A DNA stretch of 64,000 bases, taken from assembly GCF_027887165.1 (NCBI RefSeq), contig NC_077233.1, positions 226,448,872 through 226,512,871 of the forward strand. Direction: 5' to 3'. Under the pieces are notes generated by a model. It was not told the DNA's origin, did not search any database, and saw only the letters and a list, made by a program, of their open reading frames with translations. Positions 30,201 through 45,200 of this stretch are shown one piece after another (the stretch's first letter is position 1; the number at the start of each line of letters is the position of its first letter). The translations under genes and the position numbers were made by a program. This stretch comes from Monodelphis domestica (Eukaryota > Chordata > Mammalia > Didelphimorphia > Didelphidae).

Positions 30201-33200
30201 AAATAAAGCACAAGCAACTTAAGTTTATACACTACATTATACTTCCATTTTAGAGAACAGTAGTCAGGGTTTAACCTGAATTCCTACAAATGAAAATAAT
30301 ACCCAAACCAACAAAGAAGACTGAGACTAACCTTTAGAGGTGATTGATAGTCAAAGGGAGTCTGATTTAATCTTTTGGCTACTATCATCAAGGGTAATCA
30401 AGTTTTGTCATTGGGATACATTTACAAAATTTTAAGTTCACAAGACCTCTGGCTGTAATATACTAAAAATGTTCTTTCCAAATTTTCTGAATTAAAGAAA
30501 TCACCACTATAGGAAAACAGGTTGAAAAGATTTTTAAATGTGTATATATATGTTTACCAAATTTCTTTACAGATTTGTTTCAAGTTTTGTGTGTCCATAT
30601 AGTCATTTAGTATCAAAATAGAAGAGTGTAATATTCTTAGTTATGAGTACAAACTCAAATTATTTCATTATTCTAAACAAATCTCACCTGGCTTGGGCAG
30701 ATACCTGAATTATAATAGTATTCATTATCAATGGCACAAACTCAGCAACCACATTGTGAATATTCAGCTTGTAGAGCTAAAAACAAAACAACAAATATTA
30801 GACATTCAAGTTTTTCATTTTCTAATAAGTCTTTAAGACTTCATATTGCATAATTGCACAATCTCCAAATTAGAAGACCTCAGAAATCACAGCATTTTAA
30901 AAATTAACAAATGGTACTGATAGATTAAGTCTAATTCAGGTTCTGAAATGGAATGAAATGATACATTCTTAAACAATCTAAAAGTTCACAAAAGCTAAGT
31001 GGAAAGGACAAAAATAGGTTCAGCAAGGATATAGCCCTGACTCAGCTGGGTGCAGCTTCTCTGCCCATTATCTTGTCCACTCATGAAAAAGCTTTTGTAC
31101 TTAGTTCACTGGAAGACTATATTCATGGCCCATGCCTCAATCTGCTGAGTTTTAATCTACTAAAGATTTACTTTAACACAAAGTATAGGTCACCACTGTT
31201 CCTAGTTATTGTTTCATGGTACCTATCTCATCACATAAAGGAAGATAACTGGCCACCAACATTTCTGGCTTGTCCTTTGTGAGGATAAGGAAATATCCTT
31301 AACAGGTCTGCTCAACAACTTGAGCCTTTCCAGAGTATCCTTCAAAATGATTCTTTATAGTCTCTTCTGTATGTTCAAAGTGAGAATAATTTATGTTACA
31401 TTCTGAGTCTGATTCCCTCTCTCCTCCCCTTCTCTCCTGAAGCTCTACCCCTTACCTTTGAGAAATCTCCCACTAATTTATGAGAAAGAAAGCTATCCAC
31501 ATCTAGAGAAAGAATTAGGGGAGTAGAAATGCAGAAGAAAAATATCTGTTGTATCACTTGATTATATAGATATATGATTTGGGGTTGTGGTTTTAAAAGA
31601 ATACTCTATAACAAATATGAATAATATGGAATTGGGTTTTGAGTAATATGACATATATAAACCAGTGGAATTGCTTGTCAGCTCTAGGAGTGGGGAGGGA
31701 GGAGGAAAGGGAGAGAACATGAATCATGTAACTATGGAAAAATATTCTTAAAAAATGAAATAAATTTCAAGAGTAAAACAAAAAAAGAAAAGAAAAATCT
31801 CTCACTGAGTTTCCCCAATCAAAAATGCATAATGTTCTTCCTCTACCTCCTCCTCCCACCTACCCCATTTTCCATTTTCCCCTTGAATTTTGGATGTCTC
31901 CTAGATCTAAAATCAATCTGCTTGGCCAAAATATGTTTAGATGGTATCGAAAGTACTTTCCTGCTCTAAGATTCTACAGCTCAATATCACTAAGTATTGT
32001 TTTCCTAGGAACTATTTAGAAAAAATTTTATTATTAAAATAAGGCCACAATATGCAATACACATACCTGATACATTAAAACAACAATTATAGGCAATTCA
32101 GCCAACACTTTCAAGGAAAGAGACCCTCTAGGAATTATAGAATGCTATAAGACAAAAAAAAATTTAGAAGTTATTATTTTGAAGCAAAAACACTACAAAT
32201 TGAAGCAGTGATACCCAATAGTAAAGAACTATTAACTACTTTTTGTTGAAAGGACTGTGAACTATTATTAAAATGTAAAGTGCACCTAACAATTATCTTG
32301 CATTTTAAAAACTTATTGACATTTTGAATGTAGCCACTTAGTTTAAAAAGAGAAAGCTTGAGGTATTTATAGAAAGCGTGATTCCAATCTCCTCTAAAAA
32401 TTCTTAATAAAGTCTTAATATCTAAAATTTTCTTAATTAAAAAGAACACCAAAATTGTCAACATAATAATCCAGTCAGAAGTCTAAATTCACACAATAAT
32501 TTTATTTATGAATTTCAAAGTACTTCTTTTAATTTCCAACTTTATCCTCAAAGACTATTAAAAGATTTTGCTAAATTATTCCAATGACAAAGGTAAAGAA
32601 TAGATTATATTAATTTAATTTTATGGATGATACTGCTACACACCCAAGGAACCAATGTCATATACCTAAGTCAAAGTTAAAAACACAATTCAGGTCATTT
32701 GATCAAGTTTGTGCTTTCTAAGAGATTAGGTCAGATGTATTTATTACTATTAGATAATTCATTTTTCATTTCTTTTTAGGAACAGCTTTCATTTTAAAGT
32801 GAATAAAAGTACTAGTAACAATGGTTACTTAGTTGGGTTGGACTGGTGAAGAGGGTTATGCAGAAATCCTTTTTTTACTCTTCAAGTAAAACTAAAGTAA
32901 AGGGGGAAAAAATACTTACTGTTCTTGTCTCACTGTCATCACGTTCAGGATTTACTTTTACAGCAAGTGTTGTGATCATACCAACCATTTCTGGGGAAGG
33001 AACTGTGTTGTCTGGGATCACTTGGGGATTCTCAAAATAGCGATTCTAGAGACAGAATAGAAATGAGTTACAACATTTCTAAATCAAAACAGTTTACTAT
33101 TCCTCAATAAAATATTATCTGAAATTCTACCCAAATAAGAGCATGCAAAACAAATCAACTGCTGAAAAGAACCAATAAAATCTACAGATTTTTAAGTGCC

Positions 33201-36200
33201 TATTACAAATAATGCTTATGCAATAGATGTGGTTATTTTCAAATACTCTCCAATAAAGACAATAGCTGGTCTGGCTGCCTAAGTTCTGAAATGAGATAAA
33301 AATACAAAATATGAATAAAAAAGCCATATGATTTTCCTAAATATTTTCTGGTTAATAATGAAATATGTCAACTATCTGCATAAGATACCAAGAATATAGT
33401 ACTTTCACATTTTATTACACCTCAAGAAGTACTCTAGTTAGAATCATACAAAATTTTCAACATATTTATTGATATGGACTACTACTAACATTGTGAAAGA
33501 TTTAAAAATAGATGCACTATGGACTGTGATATCCCACGCAGCACTGCACTCCCCTTATTTCTGTAAAAACATGAATTCTGAACATACCACTACTTTAGGA
33601 AGCTCCTTGTATATCTGTTTCACAAAGTCCAAAAAATGATGAATCTAAAAATATTCATAATAAAGTTAATATATTTCTTACCATCTTTTGAAATACATTT
33701 AATGTGCTTAAAAATAAATATGCTTCTCTGTAAAGTTTAAGAAATTTAACTTTTAAAACCCTATTAGCATTTATTAAATTACTTCACACAATGTATAAGT
33801 CCTCTGCCAAAAAATCCCACAAAAGTTTTCTAACCTCCATCCCATGTTTATGTTATTTTCACCTAAAAAGAGGAAACAATTCTCTCAAATTAGCAGAAAA
33901 CACACATATAAAACTTCCCAAATTAGAACATATTGCAACTAACTCACAAATATTCATACAATAAAAACTTACTTCTTGTGTGATTGTTGGACGGAACTGT
34001 TTGTGTAGCTCAATAATTATCCTTAGGCAAATAAGCACATTTTCTTCATTTTCAGACTAAAAATAAAAGATTTTAAACTAAATTTTACTTCAGATAAGTT
34101 TTATTCCATTTCAAATCTAGAGGCTATAAAGAATATTTCCTAATAATTTTTTTCCTCCCAAAAATATCTGACAAAGCAAAGGAAAAAAAGACTTTAATTG
34201 ACAGAGCAAGATTTAGTGCAGGGCACTGACTACTATTGTTTGGTTGCCTTCATTCAAATAAAGATTGACTGTATACAAAGTTAATATATTCACTTTGAAA
34301 TATAACAATTCAAAGACTGGGCATAAGATAAGCCGGCACTTTTAAAGTTTGTTGGAAAAGAACCTCTCAAAATAAAATTTAAGTTAAATGAAACAATTCA
34401 ACACTGCTGCAAAGGATAGTAAATGGGTTTAAACCCTAAATGGCAGGTAAAAATGAAAATCAAAGGAGAAATGGCATATGCTCTGTTTTTCAACCATCAG
34501 CTCTTCAAATTAAGCCAATAAAACTGTAATGTTAATCTTACAAACTGAGATATAGTTTTTGAAAAGTTACTTTTTCAGTATTTTCTCAATTAAACACTTT
34601 TTTTTAAAGTCCATATAGATCTCAGCCTTCCATATAAGCCACAATCATCCCCTTTCTTTAAAGAGAAGAAAATGTTGTCTTCATTAAACATGATTGAGCA
34701 ATTGGAATTCTTTTTCACAGTTACCTCCAGAAATCGAAACATCACAGACAAAACATTTTTGGTATGAGGACGAAGATGTTCATTTGTTGGTATTCTATGA
34801 ATTATTTCGAGGACTAGTTTCCGCAATTGCTAAAAGGAAAGAAGAAAATTAAGAAAGTTTTAAAAAACAATTTTTTGTAAGAATTGGAACTGAAACTTCT
34901 CATTCCTCTGGGGAACTCGGCCACTATGGAAGAACCAGTGCAGTCTGACAAAGTCTATACATTTAAACTTGTTAATCTTATTATTTTAATATGGATTTGT
35001 TTTAAAGCAGGATTGATGGTTCTTTTTTTTTTTTAACTCTTACCTTTTATCTTAGTATTAATTCTAAGGCAGAAGAGTAGCAAAATAACTGGAGTCAAGC
35101 AATTTGCTCAAGGTCACACAGCTAAGAAGTGTCTGAGGCCAAATTTGAACACAAGTCCTCCTGACTCCAACACTAGCACTCTATCTACTATGCCACTTAG
35201 CTGCCCCAATGAGTTATTTTCTACATAGTCTAAAGAAATGAACTAAAAAAAAATCATAATTTTTAAGTATTTTCAATCTCTAAAGATGAAGTAATAAGGC
35301 TATAATCTCCATCACCTTTGTTTTCCACTGTCAAATTTCACAACCTATCAGAAATTCAAAAAGATCAGAATATGGGAACAGCATGATATAATAGAAAAAC
35401 TATGACACCAGGAGTTAAGAGAACTTTAGTATTAGTCTCAGATTCCACTGGGTTTCCATAATGACAGGAGTTCCCTATTCTAGAATTCAATTTCTAAATC
35501 AATAAATCATTCTGACATTGTAGGACAATGAGTTTGTGACTCTCAATTTAGAATAACTGGTCAGGGAGGGAGTGGAGGTGATATCTATATTTGCCATCCT
35601 ATGCACTATTTCTTCCTGTCTCTCATTCCCTCAGATAACTAATCAGAATCATTAGAAATCATACTAATATCATAAAGATAAGAATGAATCCAACTATGAG
35701 ATATATCAGGAACTGCAAATTTTTATACTTTTAAAATCGATCTTAGATAAACACTTGTATTAGGTATCCAAAAATTTAAGTCAAGTGCTTTCATCCACAG
35801 CACAGTAAAAACCTTACTCAAACTATTTCACTAAATAACATTTCTACAATGTGATGACTAACACTTGAAATTAACCAATGAACAATCATTTACTAACTCA
35901 TTCAAGGAACAATGACTGAGTATCTGCTACATTCAAGACTCTGTGCTAGGCCAGTGTTAGTAACTAAGTGGTAAATTTAATCAGTAAAGTCTTCCAAAAG
36001 TTTAATTTAAGCTAGAGAATGGTAGGATTAATGGTAGGATTAAATGAAAATTTGAAAGCCTGGCAAGCAGTAGAACTTTCCTGACACAGGGAACAGCATG
36101 AGCAAAGCTGTGGAGGTTGGAAAAAATAAGATGTGTCTGGGGGCCTGAACAACAGTCAAAGTTAGCTGAAATGAAGAAGAGTGTGATATATATACCTGGA

Positions 36201-39200
36201 AGCTAGAATGGAGCCAAACTCTTGAAAGTCTTGAATGTCAAGTTAAGGAGTTAAAATTTTATTCAAGTAGACAAAGGGAAGCCAAGGAAGTTATCTGAAT
36301 ATCAAATAAATAATTATTTGGGGGGCAGCTGGGTAGCTCAGTGGATTGAGAGCCAGGCCTAAAGATGGGAGGTCCTGGGTTCAAATGTGGCTTAGACTCT
36401 CCTAGCTGTGTGACCCTGGGCAAGTCACTTGACCCCCATTGCCTAGCCCTTACCACTCTTCTGCCTTGGAGCCAATACACAGTATTGACTCCAAAACGGA
36501 AGGTAAAGGTTTAAAAAATAATAATTATTATTATTATTTGATCAGAATTGTGCATTAAGATTAATTTGCACATTAATTAAGATTGCCTAGCAAAGCCTAG
36601 GCAATCTGGAAATTAAAGCACAGGCAACTAGTTAAATGATAGTCTATTAGACATAATATGAACTATTATGATAGTCCAAATAAAGTCACCAAAATAATTT
36701 AGTGGCTAAATAACTTAAGTTCAAAAGAAAAAAGATGGTAATGGGGAGGGAGAAAAAAAAAAGAAGCATGCATTTACCAGAGCACCTAAACAAATTTTAA
36801 CAAGAAATTTTATCAACTAAGTAATTCTTTTTTTTTTTAAACCCCTTACCTTCTGTCTTAGAATCAATACTGTGTACTTGTTCCAAGGCAGAAGAGCAGT
36901 AAGGGCTAGACAATGAGGGTTAAGTGACTTGCCCAGGGTCATACAGCTGGAAACTGCCTGATCCAAATTTGAACCCAGGACCTCCTGGTCTCCAGGCCTG
37001 GCTCTCAATCCACTGAGCCAACCAGCTGCTCCCTAAGCAATAATTTTTGACAAGGTTATCCTCAATACAGAAATTTTTACTGATTCTTAATCTATACCAT
37101 GAACTTTCTAGTTTGAGTACAGTCATTTTATAAATGAGGTACTACTAGAACACTGTATTTCTTTCTTTTTGACAGGATAACTGATATTTTAAAGAGATTA
37201 CCTGTGCTGGTTTCTCTTGCAGAAACTGAACTTCTCCATCTTGTAGAAATGTAAGAAATCGAGGGATAATATGCTCTAGGAATGTAGAATACTGAGGGGA
37301 TGATGTAACATTCTATTTACACAAAAACAAACCAAGAAAAAATATTGTTAATAGTATTATTTTCATTTTAAATTTTTAAAAAATCATTTATATGCTGAGG
37401 CTGCTGAGAAACTATTTTCCAAAATAACTACAAACATCCAATATGTTTGAAATGCTTTGGATAGCATTTATCAAATTACAGTATGGAAGGCATTGTACTA
37501 AGCACTGCAGGGTACAAACATGAAAAATGGCACTCACTGTACTCAAAGCACCTTACATGGGGAGGTTTGGGGTGGGGGTAGGGTAATATACATTATATTA
37601 TTATTATACAAGGTATAATATGGCAGAAGTAAATGACTAGAGAACAGTATTGTAGGAATATCTGAGGGAGAGAGCAATAAGGTTGGAATAAGGTCCTAGT
37701 AACATTGGAAAGGCAGGTTAAAACAAGATTATGGAGAGTCTTAAAAGCCTGTCTAAGAAGTCTGTATGTTATGCTTTGAGTAACAGGGAGCCAAAAAAGG
37801 CTGTGGAGCAAGAGAATGCTTTAAGAATAATCTAAGTATTATAATCCATGTGAATAATGGGTTATAGAGTCTGAAAGTAGGAAAGTTACTAAAAAAGAGG
37901 CATTCATCTAACCATTACAACAATCTATACAAGAGGAGAGAAGGGCTTGAACTAGGGTGATGGTACTTTAAGAGGTGAAGAGGGGAAAGAAACTTTTGTG
38001 CCATGTATAGGTAGAATTATCAAAATGTATCTCGTTTAGATATGGGAGATGAAAGAAACAGAAGGGTCTAATTTTAGGGCCTCAGTGACCTGAAGGGCAA
38101 TAATGCCATAAACAAAAACAAAAGTTGGAAGGAATATGCAAGTTTAGAGTCGGGGAAAAGAAGAAAATGAGTTCAATTTCAACTATATTGAATATGAGGT
38201 GTTACTTGAATACTCAGGAAATACCATAGTGAAACTAAAAGGTAAGTACTGATTTGTGATTAAGGAAGACATTTACATAGAGGTGACAAAGCAATTTTAA
38301 ATAAAATAAAATGACAGTTAAAATCTAATTCAAGAGGACCAACAAGGACCTAAGTTTCAAAAATTCTAAAATTATTTTGATGGGTTCTCTTTCTAACATT
38401 ATACCCCCATATCAGATTTTAAAACAATAACCAATACAAAAACACTAATAATTGAGACTAACTCATTCACGTTAATAATACATTATTGTACTTTTTTCAT
38501 TGGTACAATGATTCTATAAAGCAATTTGGAATTCTGCCAATAAAGTGATTAAAATGTCCATATCCTTCAATTCAGAGATTCTACTGCTGGGTATATAGGT
38601 ACTCCAAAGAGGTCAATGACAAAAGGAAAGGCTCCACTTACACCAAAATATTTATAGCAGCATTTTTCAAGGACAAATAACTAAAAACAATGTCAATGTC
38701 CATCAAATGGAAAATGAATAACATGCTGTAGGTACATGAATGAAGTTAAATATTACTATGCATTTAGCAAATAATGACTATGAGAAATACAGAGAAGCAT
38801 GAGAAAACTTTTAAAAAACTGGTACAAAGGAAATCAAATAAGAAAGAAAAAAAAACCACAGCAATGTAAATGGAAAGCAAAGCAAATGAAAACAAATGCT
38901 ACCAAAATAAAGGACAAAATTGACCCAAAGAAGAGAATTAAAAATACACTTCCTCCACATACATCTTTTTAGAAGACTATAAAGTGAAAAACATATAATT
39001 TAAATATAGTCATTAATTTGGGGGGGAGGGTTCATTTTTTAAATTTGTTTTTTTAATAGAGATAGGTAGATAATGGGGAAAAGAAGATATTAGGAAATCT
39101 AGATGAACTAAAAACAAAAGATAAAACAAAGATTTATTGTTTAAAAATGACACCACTAGGCAACTCCTCCTCCTTTGCAGGGGTGGAAGATCCACAAGTG

Positions 39201-42200
39201 TGGAGCAATGCATGTATTTTCAGATTTTTTTCAATGTACCAATAAGTTTTATTGATTTTTTTCCTTTAGTCCTTGTTATATGAGATGGTTCCCTAGGAAT
39301 GAAGAGGAAAAGGGAGATACCAGAAGAATCAGGAAATATAAAAGCAGATAGTAATAAAATTTTTTTTTCTTAAATATTAAGTTCTAGTTGTATACTCAAC
39401 TTGTAGTGTATTCAAGGACAGGATTATTTCATGTTATCCCACCAAAATTTTAATTCATCATTTTGATCCATGTGAATCACCCACACAATTTAAAACGGGA
39501 AGATCTCTTGTTATAACCTATTAAATGCCCCCAAATTTAAACATGTTCAAGGAGACAAGGAACTGATTTCTCAAATTCCTAGTATTAAGTCTTCATCATC
39601 TCTGCCACTTATGCTCAAATCAATTCACCAGAGACTCAGTTTCCTCATGGTGTAAGGAGGTGACATCTAAGGGTCCCTTCCTGCTTTAAATTTATGATAT
39701 GATCTTTTTTCTAACTACTGGGACTTGGGGGAGTAGAGATTATTACCATATAAAGCGCCCATTTATATCCTCTGAAACTGTGTCTGATGAAGAAGGAATG
39801 AGTGGGTCAGGGACTAAGAGCAAAGATAATAGGAAAACAGATACCCGAGGGCTAGAATGGTTGAAGCTTCACAAAATATTAAAGACCCACAAGAAGTTTA
39901 AGGGAGAACATGCCATGGACAAACACAAAAGATAAAAAAGTATAGAAATCATAATTTGTAACACTGAAGGTACAGCTACCTTGTTAAGATCACAGATCCA
40001 CTGATCTAAAATATAAAGCCATTATTCTAATTTCTTGGTTCTTTATAAGAATTACTTTTGTGAACCTTGCCTAAAAAAAAAACCATTATTATGGGTTTTG
40101 GATAATTCAACAGCATTACTCTGCAAAGCTCCAGGTATGCTATAACAAATGTTTGCCTATTTGACACTTTCATTCTGCTACAAATTTGAAAATTCAACAA
40201 ATATTGTTTGTTACTTATGTTCTACACTAGGCACTGCCCTCAAGGAGCTTATGTTCCACTGGAGAATTATGTACAATTAAAAAAAATTAAATAATTCCAA
40301 GGAAAGTAATATTAATTAAGAAGACCAGTTATTAAGACCTTATGTAGGAGAGGAGATCTGAGCTGGGTTTTAAAGGAAGCTAGGGATTACACCACAAGGG
40401 AGTGCGGTGAATTTTGGAGATGACTCAATGAAAACTAGAGATAGAATGCCAGGTTCAGTAAACAGCTAACAAATCAATGTGACTGGGAAGTACAGCGTAT
40501 ATAACGAAGCAATATGAAGAAGACTTGGAAAAGCAAGTAAAATCTTTATTTTGAAGGGCTCTAAAGGAGTTTATTTGAATTTTATCCTAAAAGTGACAAG
40601 AAGTCATTAAAGATTTCTCTTCTGGGGTAGGAAAAAGAAGGTTGTTACATGTTCAGACCTATATTTTGGGAATAGTCATTTTATACCCATATGGAAGGAT
40701 TGAAGAGCAGAGAAACTGAAGTCAGTGAAACTTCTGAGAAGTTTTGCAATAATCCAGGTGACAGATAAGGGTCTGAACTAGGGTAACTGCCATGTGATTA
40801 AAGAACAAGGTTAAGGTGAAAAAGTTATTTGGAGGAAGAGTAAAGGAGATTTGGTAAATGGTTAGATATTGGGATTGAGAGAGAAAAGAATCAAAGATAA
40901 CTCCAAGGTTATGAAACTGAGTAACTGGAAGAACTAAGGATGTCATCAACAAAAATTGCAAAATTTGGTGGAAGAGTAATTTTAGGCAGAAATTAGTAAT
41001 TATGGACAAGGTGAATTTGATATGCCTGGGAAATAATCAGGTGATGGAATGCAGTTAGGACTCATGTTCAAGAGAATAAAGAAAGTTGAATAAATATGTT
41101 TGGAGGTCTGCACAAAGATAATAATTGAACCCAGGAGAGCTAATGAGATCATCAAGGAAGATAATGGAGAGACAAGAGGTGCAAGCAGCACAGAGCCATT
41201 AAGAGATACCTACACAATGGTTAAGAGTATTTTATGGGACATGAGATTGGTAGAACTGCAGAAGTTTTAAGTTAAGCCCGCATACTCCCATAATATCAGC
41301 CAGAACTGTTGCAAGTAAGAATCTGTGGTACATGGACTTGAGTTAATATCAACTAATTCTGTCCCCAACTGAATTGAGCTGGGACCTAATTGGGAGGAAG
41401 AAAATAAAACAATTTTTTAGGACAGAGAGAGAATTTCTAACATTCCACAGAAATTCTATCCATACTGCTTTTTTAGGTTTATTCCAGTGATTTTTGTTTT
41501 TATATTCCCAAACTCCTTCTACCTAAATTAACTAGACCTTGTTTTTAGTACAAGGATTATTCATATAAACCTTTGGGCTCTGACAGATCCCTCAAAGTGG
41601 ATAAAGAATAGGGACTCAAACACAAAGACGGAGAATCCAGCAAAGTGTGAAGACAGGATTAATTATCCCTTGCCTATTTTTAAATTAATCAACAAAAACT
41701 GAAAACATCCCTACTTAACACTAAGTAGGGGAGGTTCACAAGCCACTTGCTAAAGTGGATGTCAACTCCAGAAGCAATTGACCACCCCTTGGACAGTGCT
41801 AAGCAAATTGATGGACTGTAGCTGGAGGAAGTGACAGGAAGTAACATGGAAAAAGGACTATAAAGTCTTGAACTTCCTGTCGAAGGGGTCTTCAGTCTGA
41901 ATTTTTGGTTTGGAGAACCTTGGACTAGGACTGCAGCTTGAAGCTGTGACTTGAGAGTTCAACCTAGGACTCTGGCTTTTGGATTGCTTCTGGTAAGACT
42001 GCACCTGGATCTTCTCCTTTGGAGCTTTGTCTTTGGTGAGTGAGAAGCTGACCCTCCTTTCCTGGATTCTGGAGAGATTAATTCTGGACAGGCCTCCCCT
42101 TCTTGAAGGAGGTCAAGTGGATTGAATCCTTGTTTAATTCACCACTGAGTCCTTTGGCTAAAGGGTTAATGAGCCCTACTTACCAACATTCAAGGTAATA

Positions 42201-45200
42201 AGCTAGACTTCTTACTCTAACCTCTTTCATATTTCTCTACTTTCACTCTTTCCACCTTTTTTGCAAACAAAGCTATTCAAAGTTAATTTGACTTGAGCTA
42301 TGATATTTTTAAATCAGTGACCACTGTACTACCTTAGAATTCTCAGATATTTAGTCAAACCCTTAATTTTAATCTTATAAAAGGAGACAAAGAAAGAAAA
42401 GTTAGACAAAGAAAATCAAAAGATAACAGTATCCCAGAAGCCACAGGAGGAAAAAAGTGTTCAGTGCTCTCAAAAGCTACACAAAGATCAGGCAGAATGA
42501 CAATTAAGGAAAGGTCATTGGACTGCTTATCAAATAACTTAATGGTTAAGAGATTACTAGTAACTTTTTAAAGGAAATCTTCAGTTGAATAGTGAAGTTA
42601 AAAGTCAAAGTGCAAGAGATAGAAAACCAGATGAAGAGGAGGACAATGGAGGCAATCGGTACATACAAACCTTACTAATAGTTTGGAGTTTTGAGAATGA
42701 AGAGATAGAGACCAAAAGCCTGAAAAGATAGCGGTCAAGCAAAAAAGTTTTCTTAAGGATGGGTGAGAAAAATGGCTAATTTTGTAGGGGAAAGAAGAGA
42801 GACTGAAGATAAGAAAAAGAAAAGAGGAGGAAGAAGAAAGATGGGAAGGGAAGGGAATAAGGGCATAAGTAGAGACATTAGCTAAGGCCAGGAGAAGTCT
42901 CACCTCTTCATCAGAGACTGGAAGCAACAGAAGTGGGTAGAATGATGAAAATGGATTTTGAAATGCAGAGTGGGGGAAAAGATGGATAACTCAAGATCAG
43001 CTAACACAAACTTCTGGCTATATATCTAAGCATCCTGAGGGTTTTCCAGATCAACAGAAGCTAGCAAGCTGCTGAGAATTCTTGCTTGTTTACAGAACTC
43101 TAATCTAGGATTTTCTCTATTATCATACAAAGTAGAAACATAATCGTTGGAACATAAGCTGAATCCAACTACAAAAAGGCAGTATTATAAACATATGATG
43201 GAGCACCATGCTTAAGAGTCAGGAGGACCTGGGTTAAAATCTGGCCTCAGATACTTCCTAGTAGTGTGACCCTTGGCAAATCACTTAACCCCAAATGTCT
43301 AGCCCCTTACCACTCCTCTGCCTTAGAACTGATTCTTAACATACACTGTAAGACAGAAGGTAAGGATTTTAAAAAACTTTTTAAATATACATGAAATTTT
43401 TTAATGAATTCTGATGGTATCTGTTGAAAAAAATAATCCAACTCAATTAAAAATGAAAGGATCATAGAATCCTAGATTTAGAATGGAAATAACCTTGGAA
43501 AACCTCAAGTCTAAACCCTTAATTTTACAGATTCATAAAGTGAGATGCAAAAAAAAAATTATGTGACTGCCCAAGCTCACAATGATAGTGACTGGCAAAA
43601 CCAGGTCTAAAACCCAACTGCTCTGATCCAGCACTCTTTCCAATGCACCATACTACAACTCCTCAGTATATTATTGGGAATAAATAAGCAACAAGATAAT
43701 GACAATTACAGATCCTAGCTAGAGCATAAGATAATCAGAATTCTATAGCTTGTCTCAATCTCAATTCTATAGTAATATATAATATCAAAATTAAATAAAT
43801 ATTCACTATAATTCAACAACAATTAAGCACCTATTACATGCCACACTCATGCCACACAGAACAAAACAATTCTGACCTCAAGATTACATTCTACAACAGC
43901 ATGCCCATAAGTACATAAATACCTAGGAGTTAGCTAGGTTTAATAGGAGATAAGTGCTGGACCTTAAGTCAGATGACCTGAGTTCAAATGCTGCTTCAAT
44001 TACCAGCTATGTGACTCTGGTCAAGTCACTTAAATCCTCTGTCTCAATTTCATCCTCTAAAAATGAGGATAATAAAACCTACTTCCCAGGGCTTTTGTGA
44101 GGATAAAATTAGATGTTTGTAAAGTGCTTTATAAACCTTAAAGCACTATATAAATGCTAGCTATTATGAATATTAATAATGCTATGATTAATTATCACTG
44201 AAAAAACAAATTATGCAGAAACTAATTTCAAAAGACAACATGAATTAGAGGAGCGCTGAGTGAATCTTCAGGTGGGAAGTGACACCTGAGCTAGGTTTTG
44301 AAGAAAGTTAGAAATTCTAAGAGGCAGAAATACATTCCAAACCTCTGCAAAGGCTCAAAATCAAGAGATAAAATTTCAGGTACAAAGAACAGTTAGCACG
44401 CCAGTTTCACTGGAATATAGAGTGTAAGAAGAAGAGTAACATAAACCAGTAGTGGAAAGGTAGACAAGAGTCATATTGTAGAAGGTTTTAAACACAAAGC
44501 TGGCAATTTCTTTATTTTACCCTAGAAAGAACAGGGAGTTACACTAAAAAGACTTGAGTAGGAAGATGATATGGTAAAATTTGGGTTTTAGGAATATAAA
44601 TTTGGCAAAAAAGGGGCCTGGCAGGAGGGAGATAAATTAAGAGGCTATTACAATAGTCTAGGCTAGAGGTGATGAATAAGACTAAAGACTATATGAAAGG
44701 AGAGAAGGGAAAAGATATGGAACATGTTATAGAAGTAGAAATGTCAACACCTGGCAAATAAATGGATATGGTGAATAATGTGAAGAGTTAAGGATAATTT
44801 CAGGTGGTGAACACTGATGAATGGAAGGTTAGTAAGGCCCTGAAAATAAAAGGGGATATAAGTCATCAAATATTGTTAAAACTAAGAGAATATTGACACG
44901 GCTTCAAAATAGAAACAAAGTTTTAAGGCATACCTCAAAATTTTCACTAACTTCTTGCATCATTTTCAGTTTTGTTTCATCCGCTATAAATAGCAAAATA
45001 TATTCAAGTTATTGACATTTTTTTAAATCCTACAACTATTAGACTTATTATGAAAAAGAAGCAATCAGATCTTATCAGTTTGAATATCATGGCCCTATAA
45101 AAAAAGGCAAATAACTAGGTCCTTATCCTCATTCATACTCCAGTCATACATCCAGGCACAAGTGCGCGCACATACAGTCATTCATATACATTCATATTGC

